A stretch of DNA of 39,932 nt from Nocardia amamiensis NBRC 102102 (GTDB taxonomy: Bacteria > Actinomycetota > Actinomycetes > Mycobacteriales > Mycobacteriaceae), in contig NZ_BDBA01000085.1 in assembly GCF_001612745.1 (NCBI RefSeq), positions 1 to 39,932 of the forward strand, given 5' to 3'. Below the pieces are notes generated by a model. That model searched no databases, was not told the DNA's origin, and saw only the letters and a program-made list of their open reading frames with translations. The position numbers were made by a program, and so were the translations under genes. Below, piece after piece: positions 15,896-23,076 of this stretch. The first letter of the stretch is position 1; every line of letters starts with the position of its first letter.

Positions 15896-15941
15896 TGCAG
15901 AGTACTTCGGACACCCGTGCAGTCGACTTCGGACAACGACA
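15896..15941 (-). repeat. Right-end repeats and 25-bp terminal inverted repeat
   Basis: Two copies of the end motif: TGCAGAGTACTTCGGACA (15896-15913) and TGCAGTCGACTTCGGACA (15918-15935). The terminus runs from 15917 to 15941 and ends in GACA, the complement of the terminal TGTC. Confidence 0.85.
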
Positions 15942-15946
15942 GAATC
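15942..15946. repeat. Right copy of 5-bp target duplication
   Basis: GAATC follows directly after the right terminal GACA and equals 8986-8990. Confidence 0.85.
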
Positions 15947-15970
15947 CGCAGGTGGCCCGGAATCGCCACC

Positions 15971-16013
15971 TGTCGAAAAAACGTGTTGCCGTAGCCCTGC
16001 TGTCCAACAACCC
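15971..16013. other. Candidate res half-sites of the resident resolvase
   Basis: TGTCGAAAAAACG (15971-15983) and TGTCCAACAACCC (16001-16013) are similar sequences 30 bases apart, 29-71 bases upstream of the resolvase gene. They resemble TGTCGAGAAATCG at 8932-8944 on the far side of the transposon. Removing the transposon would bring all three into one ~130-bp array. Confidence 0.45.
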
Positions 16014-16029
16014 TGTCGGCCCTTTCTCC

Positions 16030-16035
16030 TACACT
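16030..16035 (+). promoter_or_regulatory. -10 box for a leaderless resolvase transcript
   Basis: TACACT fits the TANNNT -10 pattern and ends 6 bases before the ATG at 16042, so transcription would begin at or next to the start codon. No -35 match is evident. Confidence 0.5.
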
Positions 16036-16041
16036 CCCGGC

Positions 16042-16776
16042 ATGGTCGACACGGCGCGCACTCTCGATATCCCGGATCCGCTTGTCCTCGACGGCGATGC
16101 GCTCGATCCGATCGGCGGCGGGGGCGCGCTGATCGGGTACGGCCGAGTATCCACCGCCGGGCAGCTGCTCGACCGTCAGATCCACGCGCTCACTGAAGCA
16201 GGCTGCCAGAAGATCTACACCGACAAGAAGTCCGGCAAGGACACCGAGCGCGAAGAGCTCTGGAAGTGCCTGGACTACATGCGATCCGGCGACACCCTGG
16301 TCGTGCCGTCGCTGGACCGGCTCAGCCGATCCCTGCAAGACCTGATCTCGATCGTCACCGGACTGCGCAAGCGCGGCATCGGTTTCCGATCCCTGCACGA
16401 AGCCATCGACACCACCACCCCCGGCGGGCGCCTGGTGTTCCACGTGTTCGCCGCCCTGGCGGAGTTCATCCGGGAACTGATCGTGCAGGGCACCAACGAG
16501 GGCCTGGCCGCCGCGCGGGCCCGCGGGCAACGTCTGGGCCGCCCGCCGGCCATGAACGCCGAGCAGATCCGCCAGGCCCGAGCGATGCTGACCCAACCCG
16601 AGGAATCGGTGTCCTCGATCGCCCGACTGCTGGGCGTCTCACGGTCCACGCTCTACAAATACGTGCCCGAACTCGGCAAAGGCCACGCTCAACTCACTGC
16701 CGAGCAGGATCGCCCGATGCCCGACGTCAGCAAATATGACCAGCTGCTGCCGTCTCGCCGGGCCATCGAGGCGTAG
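16042..16776 (+). CDS. Resident serine resolvase/invertase (244 aa)
   Basis: A complete small serine recombinase. After a 29-residue N-terminal extension comes LIGYGRVSTAGQ with the nucleophile S37, then the active-site arginine region VVPSLDRLSRSLQDL, the E helix (FAALAEFIRELIVQGTNEGLAAARARG), and a C-terminal helix-turn-helix (SSIARLLGVSRSTLYKYVPEL). The frame could start further upstream, but the -10 box six bases before this ATG supports 16042. On plasmids such enzymes resolve multimers. The Tn402-like transposon lies 100 bases upstream, inside the likely res region. Confidence 0.9.
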   Translation: MVDTARTLDIPDPLVLDGDALDPIGGGGALIGYGRVSTAGQLLDRQIHALTEAGCQKIYTDKKSGKDTEREELWKCLDYMRSGDTLVVPSLDRLSRSLQDLISIVTGLRKRGIGFRSLHEAIDTTTPGGRLVFHVFAALAEFIRELIVQGTNEGLAAARARGQRLGRPPAMNAEQIRQARAMLTQPEESVSSIARLLGVSRSTLYKYVPELGKGHAQLTAEQDRPMPDVSKYDQLLPSRRAIEA

Positions 16777-16783
16777 CCCGGTC

Positions 16784-16805
16784 GCGGGCGGTGGGATTTG
16801 CCCGC
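16784..16805. terminator. Short hairpin between convergent genes
   Basis: GCGGGC (16784-16789) pairs with GCCCGC (16800-16805). It lies between the resolvase stop and the stop of the minus-strand gene at 16817 and may end both transcripts. The stem is only 6 bp. Confidence 0.35.
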
Positions 16806-16816
16806 CGTGGCGTCGT

Positions 16817-17404
16817 CTACAGGCCGACAGATTTGAGCATGTTCAGCAGGATTTCGGTGTTGGTCAGTGCCAGTTGCAGCGCTTCACGCGCGGCGCGCAG
16901 CTGACCGGCCTGGTCGGCGAGAGTCTCCACATCGCCCTGTGCGACAGCGTCCTGGCTGGCGGCGATCACTCCGAGCAGTGTGTGCAGGGCTGTGACGGCG
17001 TGTGTGGCGGCCAGCGGGATTGGGCCGACTTCCCGGTTCTGCGCCATCATCCGCAACGGTGTCCCCGCACGCAGCACCTGCCAGCGGATGAACTCGATTC
17101 GTTTGACAGGATCTTGGTCCAGCCCTACCCCGGCGGCGGTGAGCTGCTGCTCCCAGGCGGCGTGGCGGGCCTCAGTATCGAGGTCGATGGCATCAGCCAG
17201 CGCCGCCTCGGTCTGCACCATCCCGAGCAGCGCATTGACCATCCGCACCCGGTAGGCGTCCGCCCCGCCGAGACGAGCCGCCTCGGCGGCATGTTCGGTC
17301 GAAGTATTGCGCCCCTGATACATCCCCAAAGCCGCCATCGCCGCAGCGATCTGCTCGACCGTGACGGGCTGGTCCCGGCCCTTGTGCTGTCCGTGTTCAC
17401 TCAC
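16817..17404 (-). CDS. Hypothetical helical protein (195 aa)
   Basis: The product is almost entirely predicted alpha-helix, with Ala/Leu-rich stretches near residues 15-30, 55-75 and 130-190, and no membrane segment or motif I recognise. The pattern of repeated amphipathic helices could support oligomerisation. It starts with GTG at 17404, which overlaps the stop of a tiny upstream frame (17401-17487) by GTGA. A gap of about 90 bases separates that frame from the Cys-rich gene, and all lie on the minus strand, so they may be one operon. Confidence 0.7.
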   Translation of the reverse strand: MSEHGQHKGRDQPVTVEQIAAAMAALGMYQGRNTSTEHAAEAARLGGADAYRVRMVNALLGMVQTEAALADAIDLDTEARHAAWEQQLTAAGVGLDQDPVKRIEFIRWQVLRAGTPLRMMAQNREVGPIPLAATHAVTALHTLLGVIAASQDAVAQGDVETLADQAGQLRAAREALQLALTNTEILLNMLKSVGL

Positions 17405-17487
17405 CCGGGAAGGTTATCGCCGCCGTGTGCCTGCACGTCGGCGAAAGCCACGGGCAGATACCTGGGCAGCGGCATGTTGATACCCAC
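17401..17487 (-). CDS. Possible 28-aa leader peptide gene
   Basis: A GTG at 17487 opens a 28-codon frame (or ATG at 17475 a 24-codon frame) with strong third-position GC, ending TGA in a GTGA overlap with the next gene's start. Such an overlap favours translational coupling. Too short for function to be assigned. Confidence 0.35.
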   Translation of the reverse strand: MGINMPLPRYLPVAFADVQAHGGDNLPG

Positions 17488-17580
17488 CCATCCAGGATCG
17501 TCCTGACCTGCGCAGTGTCCGGTTTTGCGCACGAAAAAGTGTTCTCCGGACCAACCCCTCTATGGCCTCGGCGGGGGTCC

Positions 17581-18375
17581 TCAGTGCTCGGTGATGGTGA
17601 AGCCGCGCGGATCGAACTCGATTGGGGTGAGGTCGTTGTTGTTCGGCTGGGGAACGGTGGGGTCGAGTTGCAGTTCGTAGAGATCTGTCTCTGCACCGGT
17701 GTCCGGGTTCTTCCACCGGCCGGTAACGGTGCCTGTCCAGCTCGCCGCGTACTTGGCCATGTCGCCTTGGTAGCACCAGTGGGTGTCGATGGTGATGCGC
17801 TTGCCAACCAAGTGTGACCAGTCCAGGCCGGGCGGGTGCGGCTTGTCCTTGTAGCAGTACGGCGGGCAGTGCTCGACGAAGTGCCAGAAACCTTGCAGCG
17901 GTTTGTGGCACTTTGGGCACTCGGTGAAGTTCATCGACTGCTCCCGATCCAATTCGCAAGTGGGGCAATCCGGGCCCGGCTCGTCGAGGTGCTGCTCATG
18001 GTCACGTGCCACCCGGCCGAAGTAGGCATCCAGCCGCGCCTCGCTCCGCAGTTCCTCGCAGTAGCAGCCGTCACAGGTGGTGCATGTGGCACAGCCGGCG
18101 CACCTGTTGCCCAGCCAGTGGCCACAGACCGGGTTGACGTCGTGGTCAGCGGTAACGACCGTGGGCAGGCGCGGACCGCCCTGTTCGACCGGCCGCACCC
18201 GGAACACGATGGGATCCGTTGGTGCCGTGAGGTCTTTGGGTGGCATCAGCCTCACGACAGCAAGAGAGGGCGCATCGGAGTGCATCAGCGCCCGCAGTGC
18301 CTGGGTGTAGGTCACGCCGTGGCGGGCCATGTAGTCCCGGACATCACGGCGGCGGCTGTGGTTGTTGCGCGTCAT
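17581..18375 (-). CDS. Cys-rich zinc-binding protein of unknown function (264 aa)
   Basis: The start at 18375 has GGAGG 8 bases upstream; a longer frame to 18405 is less likely. The N-terminus (RRRDVRDYMARHGVTYTQALRAL) is a helix-turn-helix-like segment common in mycobacterial and nocardial plasmid proteins. Residues 90-110 hold a dense Cys cluster (VCGHWLGNRCAGCATCTTC then GCYC), followed by CPTC near 141 and CPKCH near 158, with HCPPYC further on, so several zinc ions are likely bound. The C-terminal 80 residues are beta-rich (ITIDTHWCYQGD, GTVTGRWKN). A nucleic-acid-binding role is likely but not specific. Confidence 0.75.
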   Translation of the reverse strand: MTRNNHSRRRDVRDYMARHGVTYTQALRALMHSDAPSLAVVRLMPPKDLTAPTDPIVFRVRPVEQGGPRLPTVVTADHDVNPVCGHWLGNRCAGCATCTTCDGCYCEELRSEARLDAYFGRVARDHEQHLDEPGPDCPTCELDREQSMNFTECPKCHKPLQGFWHFVEHCPPYCYKDKPHPPGLDWSHLVGKRITIDTHWCYQGDMAKYAASWTGTVTGRWKNPDTGAETDLYELQLDPTVPQPNNNDLTPIEFDPRGFTITEH

Positions 18376-18616
18376 CGGGTCGTCCTCCAGCGAAGCCCCA
18401 CGCACTCCGCGAGGTCGGACCTGGACAGCAGGTGATCACGTCGGATGTGCCGATCGCACTGAGGCGGAGCCGTCTTGTCCTCGGTCGCCGTATCGGCCGC
18501 GTGGGGGCCGGGTCGGCTCGGAGAAGGGCCTGTGCGTTGCCCAGAACCAACCATAGCCGGGCATGCCGACAACCTAGTCCGGTCAACAGATGAGGGGCCA
18601 CAGACCGGGCCTGCGT

Positions 18617-18633
18617 ATACCAAAAATTGGTAT
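18617..18633 (+). promoter_or_regulatory. Operator of the parDE operon
   Basis: ATACCAA (18617-18623), AAA, TTGGTAT (18627-18633) is a perfect 17-bp inverted repeat ending 9 bases before the parD ATG, in an AT-rich patch. ParD ribbon-helix-helix dimers bind such sites to autorepress. Confidence 0.75.
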
Positions 18634-18642
18634 CGTGTGGTC

Positions 18643-18891
18643 ATGGCCAAGAACACGTCCATCAGCCTCAACGATCACTACCTCGAGTTCATCGAAGCCG
18701 AGGTCGGTTCGGGCCGCTACGGCTCGGCCAGCGACGTGGTCCGTGCCGCCCTGCGGCTGCTCGAAGACCGCGAGACCAAGCTCCGTGCGGTGCGTGAGGC
18801 CCTCATCGAGGCCGAGAACGCCGGCCCCAGCCTGCCGTTCGACGCCGAGGAGTTCCTGGCCCGCAAGCGGGCGCAGGTGCGGCGCCGGTGA
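18643..18891 (+). CDS. parD: ParD-type antitoxin (82 aa)
   Basis: The N-terminal NTSISLNDHYLEFIEAEVGSGRYGSASDVVRAAL is a classic ParD ribbon-helix-helix domain, and the C-terminal half (EALIEAENAGPSLPFDAEEFLARKRA) is the charged tail that wraps the toxin. It binds and neutralises ParE and represses its own promoter through the inverted repeat just upstream. The gene overlaps the toxin start by 4 bases (GTGA). Confidence 0.92.
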   Translation: MAKNTSISLNDHYLEFIEAEVGSGRYGSASDVVRAALRLLEDRETKLRAVREALIEAENAGPSLPFDAEEFLARKRAQVRRR

Positions 18892-19181
18892 GCCGCTACC
18901 TGCTCAACCCCCTCGCCCACACCGACCTCGAACAGATCTACGACTACACCCTCGACCGCTGGGACATCGACCAGGCCGAGCACTACGTGCGCGAACTGCT
19001 GCGCGCCTTCGACCGCGCCGCCGCCAACCCCCACATCGGCCGGCCCTGCGACGACATCCGACCCGGCTACTTCCGACTGCCCACCGGATCCCACACGGTC
19101 TACTACCGGATCGCCACCGGCGGAATCGTCGAGATCATGCGCATCCTGCACCAGCGGATGGACGCCGAACGTCACCTCTGA
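18888..19181 (+). CDS. parE: ParE/RelE-superfamily toxin (97 aa)
   Basis: The sequence follows the ParE pattern: LLNPLAHTDLEQIYDYTLDRWDIDQAEHYVRELLRAF, then the GRPCDDIRPGYFRLPTGSHTVYYRI strand block with the conserved Arg/Tyr residues, then VEIMRILHQRMD. ParE toxins of this group poison DNA gyrase. The GTG start overlaps parD, so the pair is co-translated. On a plasmid it acts as a stability module. Confidence 0.92.
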   Translation: MSRYLLNPLAHTDLEQIYDYTLDRWDIDQAEHYVRELLRAFDRAAANPHIGRPCDDIRPGYFRLPTGSHTVYYRIATGGIVEIMRILHQRMDAERHL

Positions 19182-19229
19182 CCTTGATCGAGCCCACAGG
19201 TCGTGAAAAGCGTTCCATGTGAGGCGATT

Positions 19230-19245
19230 CGGCCGCGCGCGGCCG
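19230..19245. repeat. 16-bp perfect GC palindrome after parE
   Basis: CGGCCGCGCGCGGCCG reads identically on both strands and lies 49 bases past the parE stop. It may act as a terminator, although no T-run follows. Confidence 0.45.
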
Positions 19246-19283
19246 TCGCGGACCGGAACATGAAGAAGTCGAACTGGTCGGCG

Positions 19284-19321
19284 TTGCGCGCAGATGTCGC
19301 GCAAATCTTAAGTGCTACGCT
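19284..19321 (+). promoter_or_regulatory. Promoter and operator of the XRE/ImmA operon
   Basis: TTGCGCG (19284-19290), a 7-base spacer and CGCGCAA (19298-19304) form a perfect inverted repeat. TACGCT (19316-19321) fits a -10 box, and the expected -35 position falls inside the repeat, so a bound XRE dimer would block transcription. Confidence 0.5.
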
Positions 19322-19373
19322 GCTTTCGCATTTTGATTCGTAAGTGAGCGTGGCTGGGTGTCAGGGAGGATCC

Positions 19374-20189
19374 ATGAGCGATCAAGCGGTACCCACGCAG
19401 TGGGAGACCGAGCGATTCGGTGAGCACGCTCTGCCGTTGCAGCGCGCGATTTGGCGCGGCCTTCAGGCCGCTCATCTGCGAGCGTTGGCTGCCCACAAGG
19501 GGTTAGCGCTGGACAGCAACGACGGCTACGGCCTGATCTGGCTGGTCCAGCACGAAGAGGTGGGCTTGGCGGTAGAGGAGGTGATCGACGACCTGCGCCG
19601 GATCAAGCCCGCGCGGGCCCGCTACGAGCTGATCGTGGTGGGCGATACCAACATCATCCTGTACCCGTGGAAGTTCGCCGACGACGCCCACGCCCCCGTG
19701 GAGAAGGCGAAGATGACGATGTCGAAGCTGCGTGAGAGCTTGCTGGCGCTCACCCAGGAGGCATCCGACCGCCAGCTGTCGTTCGATCATGCCGATCTCA
19801 CGCAGGAAGAGCTCGACACCGAATTCGAGGACGTGGAGTCTTTCCTCGACGACGCGATACAAGCGGGACGCCTGGTCATCATCGCCTACGCCGCCAATCC
19901 GCACTCCGGCATCCTGCGCGTCTACTGGGGCGAGGCATCCCAGGCTGATGACCGCGGCCGGTTGAACTGGCGCACCATCGAACAGATCCCCCCGCCCGTC
20001 GACACCGGCGGCGAGCAAGTCCTGCTGCGTCCCGCGGGCCCGGTCCCGGTTCCCGACCCGAAGCCCGCCGCCCCGCGCTTCGATCAGGCACCGATAGGCG
20101 AGATCGTGCTCGCGCATCGCAATCCGTTGACCACACCGGACGGTGGACAACCACCGACACCGCAACCCGATACCGCGAGCGATGCCTGA
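19374..20189 (+). CDS. Hypothetical protein, partner of XRE/ImmA (271 aa)
   Basis: The ATG follows GGGAGGA. The N-terminal 130 residues are helical with a short strand block (YELIVVGDTNIILYPWKFADD). A second alpha/beta region (about 150-215: LVIIAYAANPHSGILRVYWGEA) resembles a small Rossmann-like or RNase-H-like sheet. The C-terminal 60 residues are Pro-rich and likely disordered. I do not recognise the family. It overlaps the next gene by 8 bases, so the two proteins are made together. By analogy with other XRE/Zn-peptidase pairs it could be the controlled effector or toxin. Confidence 0.75.
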   Translation: MSDQAVPTQWETERFGEHALPLQRAIWRGLQAAHLRALAAHKGLALDSNDGYGLIWLVQHEEVGLAVEEVIDDLRRIKPARARYELIVVGDTNIILYPWKFADDAHAPVEKAKMTMSKLRESLLALTQEASDRQLSFDHADLTQEELDTEFEDVESFLDDAIQAGRLVIIAYAANPHSGILRVYWGEASQADDRGRLNWRTIEQIPPPVDTGGEQVLLRPAGPVPVPDPKPAAPRFDQAPIGEIVLAHRNPLTTPDGGQPPTPQPDTASDA

Positions 20190-21375
20190 ACGCCCACCTC
20201 TGAACCTGTTCTCCAGCGACACCACCGCGACGATCTCGGCCTCCGACGTCGCGGTGGCGTTCGACCCGGCCCGTCTCACCCAGGCCCGCCAGCTCGCCGG
20301 CCTGACCAAGGCGGCACTGGCCGCCCGGATCGGAGTATCGGGTGCCGCGGTGAGCCAGTGGGAATCCCTGACTTCACCCCCGCGCGCAGACCACCTCAGC
20401 CGCGCGGCCGAGGTCCTCGACGTCCCCGTCGAGTTCTTCGCCGCAGGTCGGCCCTTCTCCCAGCTCGACGGCACCGGCGCGCATTTCCGCAGCCTCCGCA
20501 CGACCAAAGCCGCCCAGCGCGCCAAGGCCGTCGCCTTCACCCAGCAGGTGTGGGAACTGACCTACGCACTGGAGAAGCACGTTCAGTTCCCCGCCATCGA
20601 TTTGCCCGGGTTCTTGCCCGACGACCCCACCCGCCTCGGCGACACACCGGCCGAAGCCGCACGAGCGTTGCGGGCGCACTGGGGGCTGGTGCGCGGGCCG
20701 ATCCCGCACCTGGTTCGCACCATGGAGATGCGCGGGATCGTCACCACCATGGTGGCCTTCGCCGGCAACGACACCCCCACCATCAACGCCTTCTCCACCT
20801 CCCGCATGCCGCGCCCGACGATCGTGCTCACCCCCGACCGCGGCGACGACGTGTGCTGGCACCGCTTCACCGCCGCCCACGAACTCGGCCACCTCGTCCT
20901 GCACCGCGACGCCGCCCCCGGCGACCCCGAACAAGAACGCGAAGCCGACGCCTTCGCCGCCGAATTCCTCACCCCCGCCGACCAGATCACCGACCGGCTG
21001 CCGCGCCGCTTCGACGTCAAAGCCCTTCAACAACTCAGCCACGAATGGGGCGTGTCGATCAAATCGCTGGTCTACCGCTCCCGCGAAACCGGTGCCATCT
21101 CCGACGCCGTCGCCCGCCGCGCTTACCAACGCCTCAACCACCTCTACGACATCGGCATGCTCGGCGCTGACCCCGTCACCCAATACCCCGGCGAAACCCC
21201 CACCCTGCTCGCCAAAGCATTCGAACTCGCCGAAACCCACGGCACACTCACCCTGACCAGCCTCGCCGCAGAACTGCGCTGGCGCCCCAAACGCCTCCGC
21301 CAACTCCTCGGCCAACCCGACCAACGCCCCGTCCTGCGCCTGGTCACCGGCACCGAAACCGCCCACGGTCAGTAG
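20182..21375 (+). CDS. XRE regulator fused to ImmA/IrrE-type metallopeptidase (397 aa)
   Basis: Residues about 30-85 are an XRE helix-turn-helix (RLTQARQLAGLTKAALAARIGVS-AAVSQWE). The middle holds a COG2856-type zinc peptidase domain: HELGH at 233-237, with a downstream EREADAFAAEF helix giving the third ligand. Family knowledge: such proteins are repressors or antitoxins that respond to stress or cleave a partner repressor. The overlap with the upstream gene and the perfect inverted repeat in their promoter suggest autoregulation. Length and domain order are normal for the fused type. The start at 20182 is the first ATG compatible with the 8-base overlap. Confidence 0.88.
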   Translation: MPERPPLNLFSSDTTATISASDVAVAFDPARLTQARQLAGLTKAALAARIGVSGAAVSQWESLTSPPRADHLSRAAEVLDVPVEFFAAGRPFSQLDGTGAHFRSLRTTKAAQRAKAVAFTQQVWELTYALEKHVQFPAIDLPGFLPDDPTRLGDTPAEAARALRAHWGLVRGPIPHLVRTMEMRGIVTTMVAFAGNDTPTINAFSTSRMPRPTIVLTPDRGDDVCWHRFTAAHELGHLVLHRDAAPGDPEQEREADAFAAEFLTPADQITDRLPRRFDVKALQQLSHEWGVSIKSLVYRSRETGAISDAVARRAYQRLNHLYDIGMLGADPVTQYPGETPTLLAKAFELAETHGTLTLTSLAAELRWRPKRLRQLLGQPDQRPVLRLVTGTETAHGQ

Positions 21376-21424
21376 CCCGTGCACGGCACGCGTCGCCCGG
21401 CTGCTGCCCCCGGCTGAGCAGCGA

Positions 21425-21469
21425 ACCGCCGCCCCGGGCCGCTGTCGTCACCCACCGCCGCCCCGGGCC
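21425..21469. repeat. Direct repeat of 16 bp
   Basis: ACCGCCGCCCCGGGCC occurs at 21425-21440 and again at 21454-21469. The surrounding 21376-21633 region holds no clear gene. Confidence 0.6.
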
Positions 21470-21633
21470 TGTGCACCCCGGTGTGGTTCGCTGGAGAGTT
21501 TTGCCTGGTCAATAGATGTTTGGTGGAAGCGGCGGAATTTCCTACTGTCCCGCGTATGGATGACTCCCAACCCGGGAACGGGATACGCGCAGGTCAACGG
21601 CGTTTGCACCCCCCTTCCCTACCTTCTCGCCGC

Positions 21634-21789
21634 ATGAACACAGATCGAAACGAAAACACCGCCTCCAACCCCGCCAATCGCGAACGACAGCAGCGAGCAA
21701 AGGAGTCGGCGTGGATGGTGTGCTACGGCGCGCTACGAGGCTTGAGCGACAAGCTGGTCCGCCTACTCACCGACGACCTGGGGAACTGA
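21634..21789 (+). CDS. Possible small charged protein (51 aa)
   Basis: From the ATG at 21634 the product begins with an Asn/Arg/Glu-rich stretch and continues with an amphipathic helix (WMVCYGALRGLSDKLVRLLTDDL). The first half has less third-position GC than typical, the second half more. No ribosome binding site stands out. It may be genuine, but no function is visible. Confidence 0.4.
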   Translation: MNTDRNENTASNPANRERQQRAKESAWMVCYGALRGLSDKLVRLLTDDLGN

Positions 21790-21813
21790 ATGCCGTAGCC
21801 CCTCGAACAAGAA

Positions 21814-21853
21814 AGCCGCGCTGCCTCGGCCGGGGAGTCGAGACAGCGCGGCT
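21814..21853 (-). terminator. Terminator of the methyltransferase/DUF5131/ASCH operon
   Basis: AGCCGCGCTG (21814-21823) pairs with CAGCGCGGCT (21844-21853), with four more pairs inside after one mismatch. On the minus strand it is followed by TTTCTTGTTC and lies 25 bases past the ASCH stop. Confidence 0.8.
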
Positions 21854-21877
21854 ACAACACGCACGGGCGGGCGAGAG

Positions 21878-22231
21878 TTACTCCGCGTCGTCGAGGTACC
21901 GCCACCGGATCCGGGTGACGAACGTGTCCGGGGTGCAGCCCTTATGGCTGCGGCAGAAGAACTCCACGAACGCCTTCGGAGTCATGTCCGGGAAGCCCTC
22001 GGCCTCGACATCGTCGGGACCGATGAGGGCCAGGCGCTCGCGGCGGACATCGAGGACTTCGACGTCGGCGATGCGCACCAACGGCTCATCGGCCCGGCGG
22101 CCCATGACCTTGCGGCACAGGGTCAGCCGCGTTCCGGGCGTCAGCGTGAGCCAGCCCAACCGCCGGGTGACGGTCTTGCGACGCTCGCGGACCGCGTCCT
22201 CGGTCAGCGACACCGACATCAGCCTCGGCAT
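21878..22231 (-). CDS. ASCH-domain protein (117 aa)
   Basis: The sequence MSVSLTEDAVRERRKTVTRRLGWLTLTPGTRLTLCRKVMG followed by VRIADVEVLDVRRERL matches the ASCH (ASC-1 homology) beta-barrel, a PUA-like fold that binds RNA or modified nucleotides and in some bacteria hydrolyses N4-acetylcytidine. The start at 22231 lies 13 bases inside the DUF5131 gene, so it is co-translated with it. This pair is frequent in actinophage and plasmid cassettes. The upstream extension of the frame is the antisense of other sequence and is not used. Confidence 0.8.
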   Translation of the reverse strand: MPRLMSVSLTEDAVRERRKTVTRRLGWLTLTPGTRLTLCRKVMGRRADEPLVRIADVEVLDVRRERLALIGPDDVEAEGFPDMTPKAFVEFFCRSHKGCTPDTFVTRIRWRYLDDAE

Positions 22232-23076
22232 GAGGTGCTCCTGTTCTGGGGGAATTGGTTCCAGATCTGGCCGTCGAGTTCCCGGCCGGCCGACTTCGGG
22301 GTGCGCCCGCCCCACTGTTTGAAGAAGAACGCCGTTCCGGCCTCGACGCACTGGTCGCGCAGATCGCGTACCCAGTCCGCGTGTATGGGGCGCGCATTCG
22401 GCCCGGACTCCCCGCCCACGATCACCCAGTCGATCGCCGGTGTAGGCCGCCACTCGGCGCATTCGCCGCCACAGGCGCACTCGAACCGGTCCGCGTCATC
22501 CGGCCACCTGCAGCCGCACCCGCCGCTGCAGGCCTGGGTGAACAGGAACCGGTCGAGGTCGATCGGGCCCAGCAGCGGCTCGCACGACAGGAACCGCACC
22601 GCGGCGGGCGCGGCGAGCAGCTCGGTGATGCGGTGGGTGACCGCACCGTTCTCGACGCTGGTGCCCAGCCACAAATTCGGCGGGAACACCAAGCCCCGTT
22701 CGGCCAGCCGCCGCGCCCGCGAGGGCCGCTTGGTCAGCACCTGATAGGTGTGCTGCGGAGTCGCGGCGATGACCTCGACCACCGCCCGGACGAAGTCCTC
22801 ACTGACTTTGGCGTGGAACAAGTCGTTCATCGAGTTCACGAAAACCATGCGCGGAGTGCGCCAGCGGCGCGGGATATCGAGCGCGTCGGGGTGTTCGGTG
22901 ACCCCGAACCCCGGCCCGGAAGTGCGCGGGTCGCCGTCACGCTGATACTTCGCCGAGCCCATCGCCTTGAGCCGTTTGGCCATGCCCATCGCGTAGCAGT
23001 TGTCGCACCCTGCGCTGATGCGGTCGCAGCCGGTGACAGGGTTCCAGGTGGTGTCGGTCCATTCGATGCCGGTCAT
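22219..23076 (-). CDS. DUF5131 (phage Gp37/Gp68-like) protein (285 aa)
   Basis: The N-terminus IEWTDTTWNPVTGCDRISAGCDNCYA carries the three-Cys motif (C-x6-C-x2-C) of the DUF5131 family, related to radical-SAM-type iron-sulfur enzymes. Also visible are VFVNSMNDLFH, YQVLTKRP, NLWLGTSVEN and the VIVGGESGPNARP block, in the normal order. A Cys-rich insert (CSGGCGCRW, FECACGGEC) lies before the last block. Reaction unknown; the family occurs in phages and plasmids beside DNA-modification genes, as here. The ATG at 23076 overlaps the methyltransferase stop by 4 bases (ATGA). Confidence 0.88.
   Translation of the reverse strand: MTGIEWTDTTWNPVTGCDRISAGCDNCYAMGMAKRLKAMGSAKYQRDGDPRTSGPGFGVTEHPDALDIPRRWRTPRMVFVNSMNDLFHAKVSEDFVRAVVEVIAATPQHTYQVLTKRPSRARRLAERGLVFPPNLWLGTSVENGAVTHRITELLAAPAAVRFLSCEPLLGPIDLDRFLFTQACSGGCGCRWPDDADRFECACGGECAEWRPTPAIDWVIVGGESGPNARPIHADWVRDLRDQCVEAGTAFFFKQWGGRTPKSAGRELDGQIWNQFPQNRSTSCRG

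Larger units (their letters stand above)
8991..15941 (+). mobile_element. Tn402/Tn5053-type transposon, 6951 bp
   Basis: Both termini are 25 bp, start TGTC and end CTGCAC reading inward, and agree at 18 of 25 positions. As I remember the Tn402/class 1 integron end, the right terminus agrees with it at 21 of 25 positions. A perfect 5-bp duplication (GAATC) flanks the element. The content is tniA, tniB, tniQ, a res site, a tniR-like serine resolvase and two cargo genes, all read rightward. Known biology: TniA and TniB with TniQ make a cointegrate by copying the element, and the resolvase acts at res to separate the products. All core genes are intact, so the element may be active. Confidence 0.92.

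Noticed and set aside
20374..21384. 336-codon minus-strand Gly/Val-rich frame
   Set aside because: Antisense of the XRE/ImmA gene; low-complexity composition.
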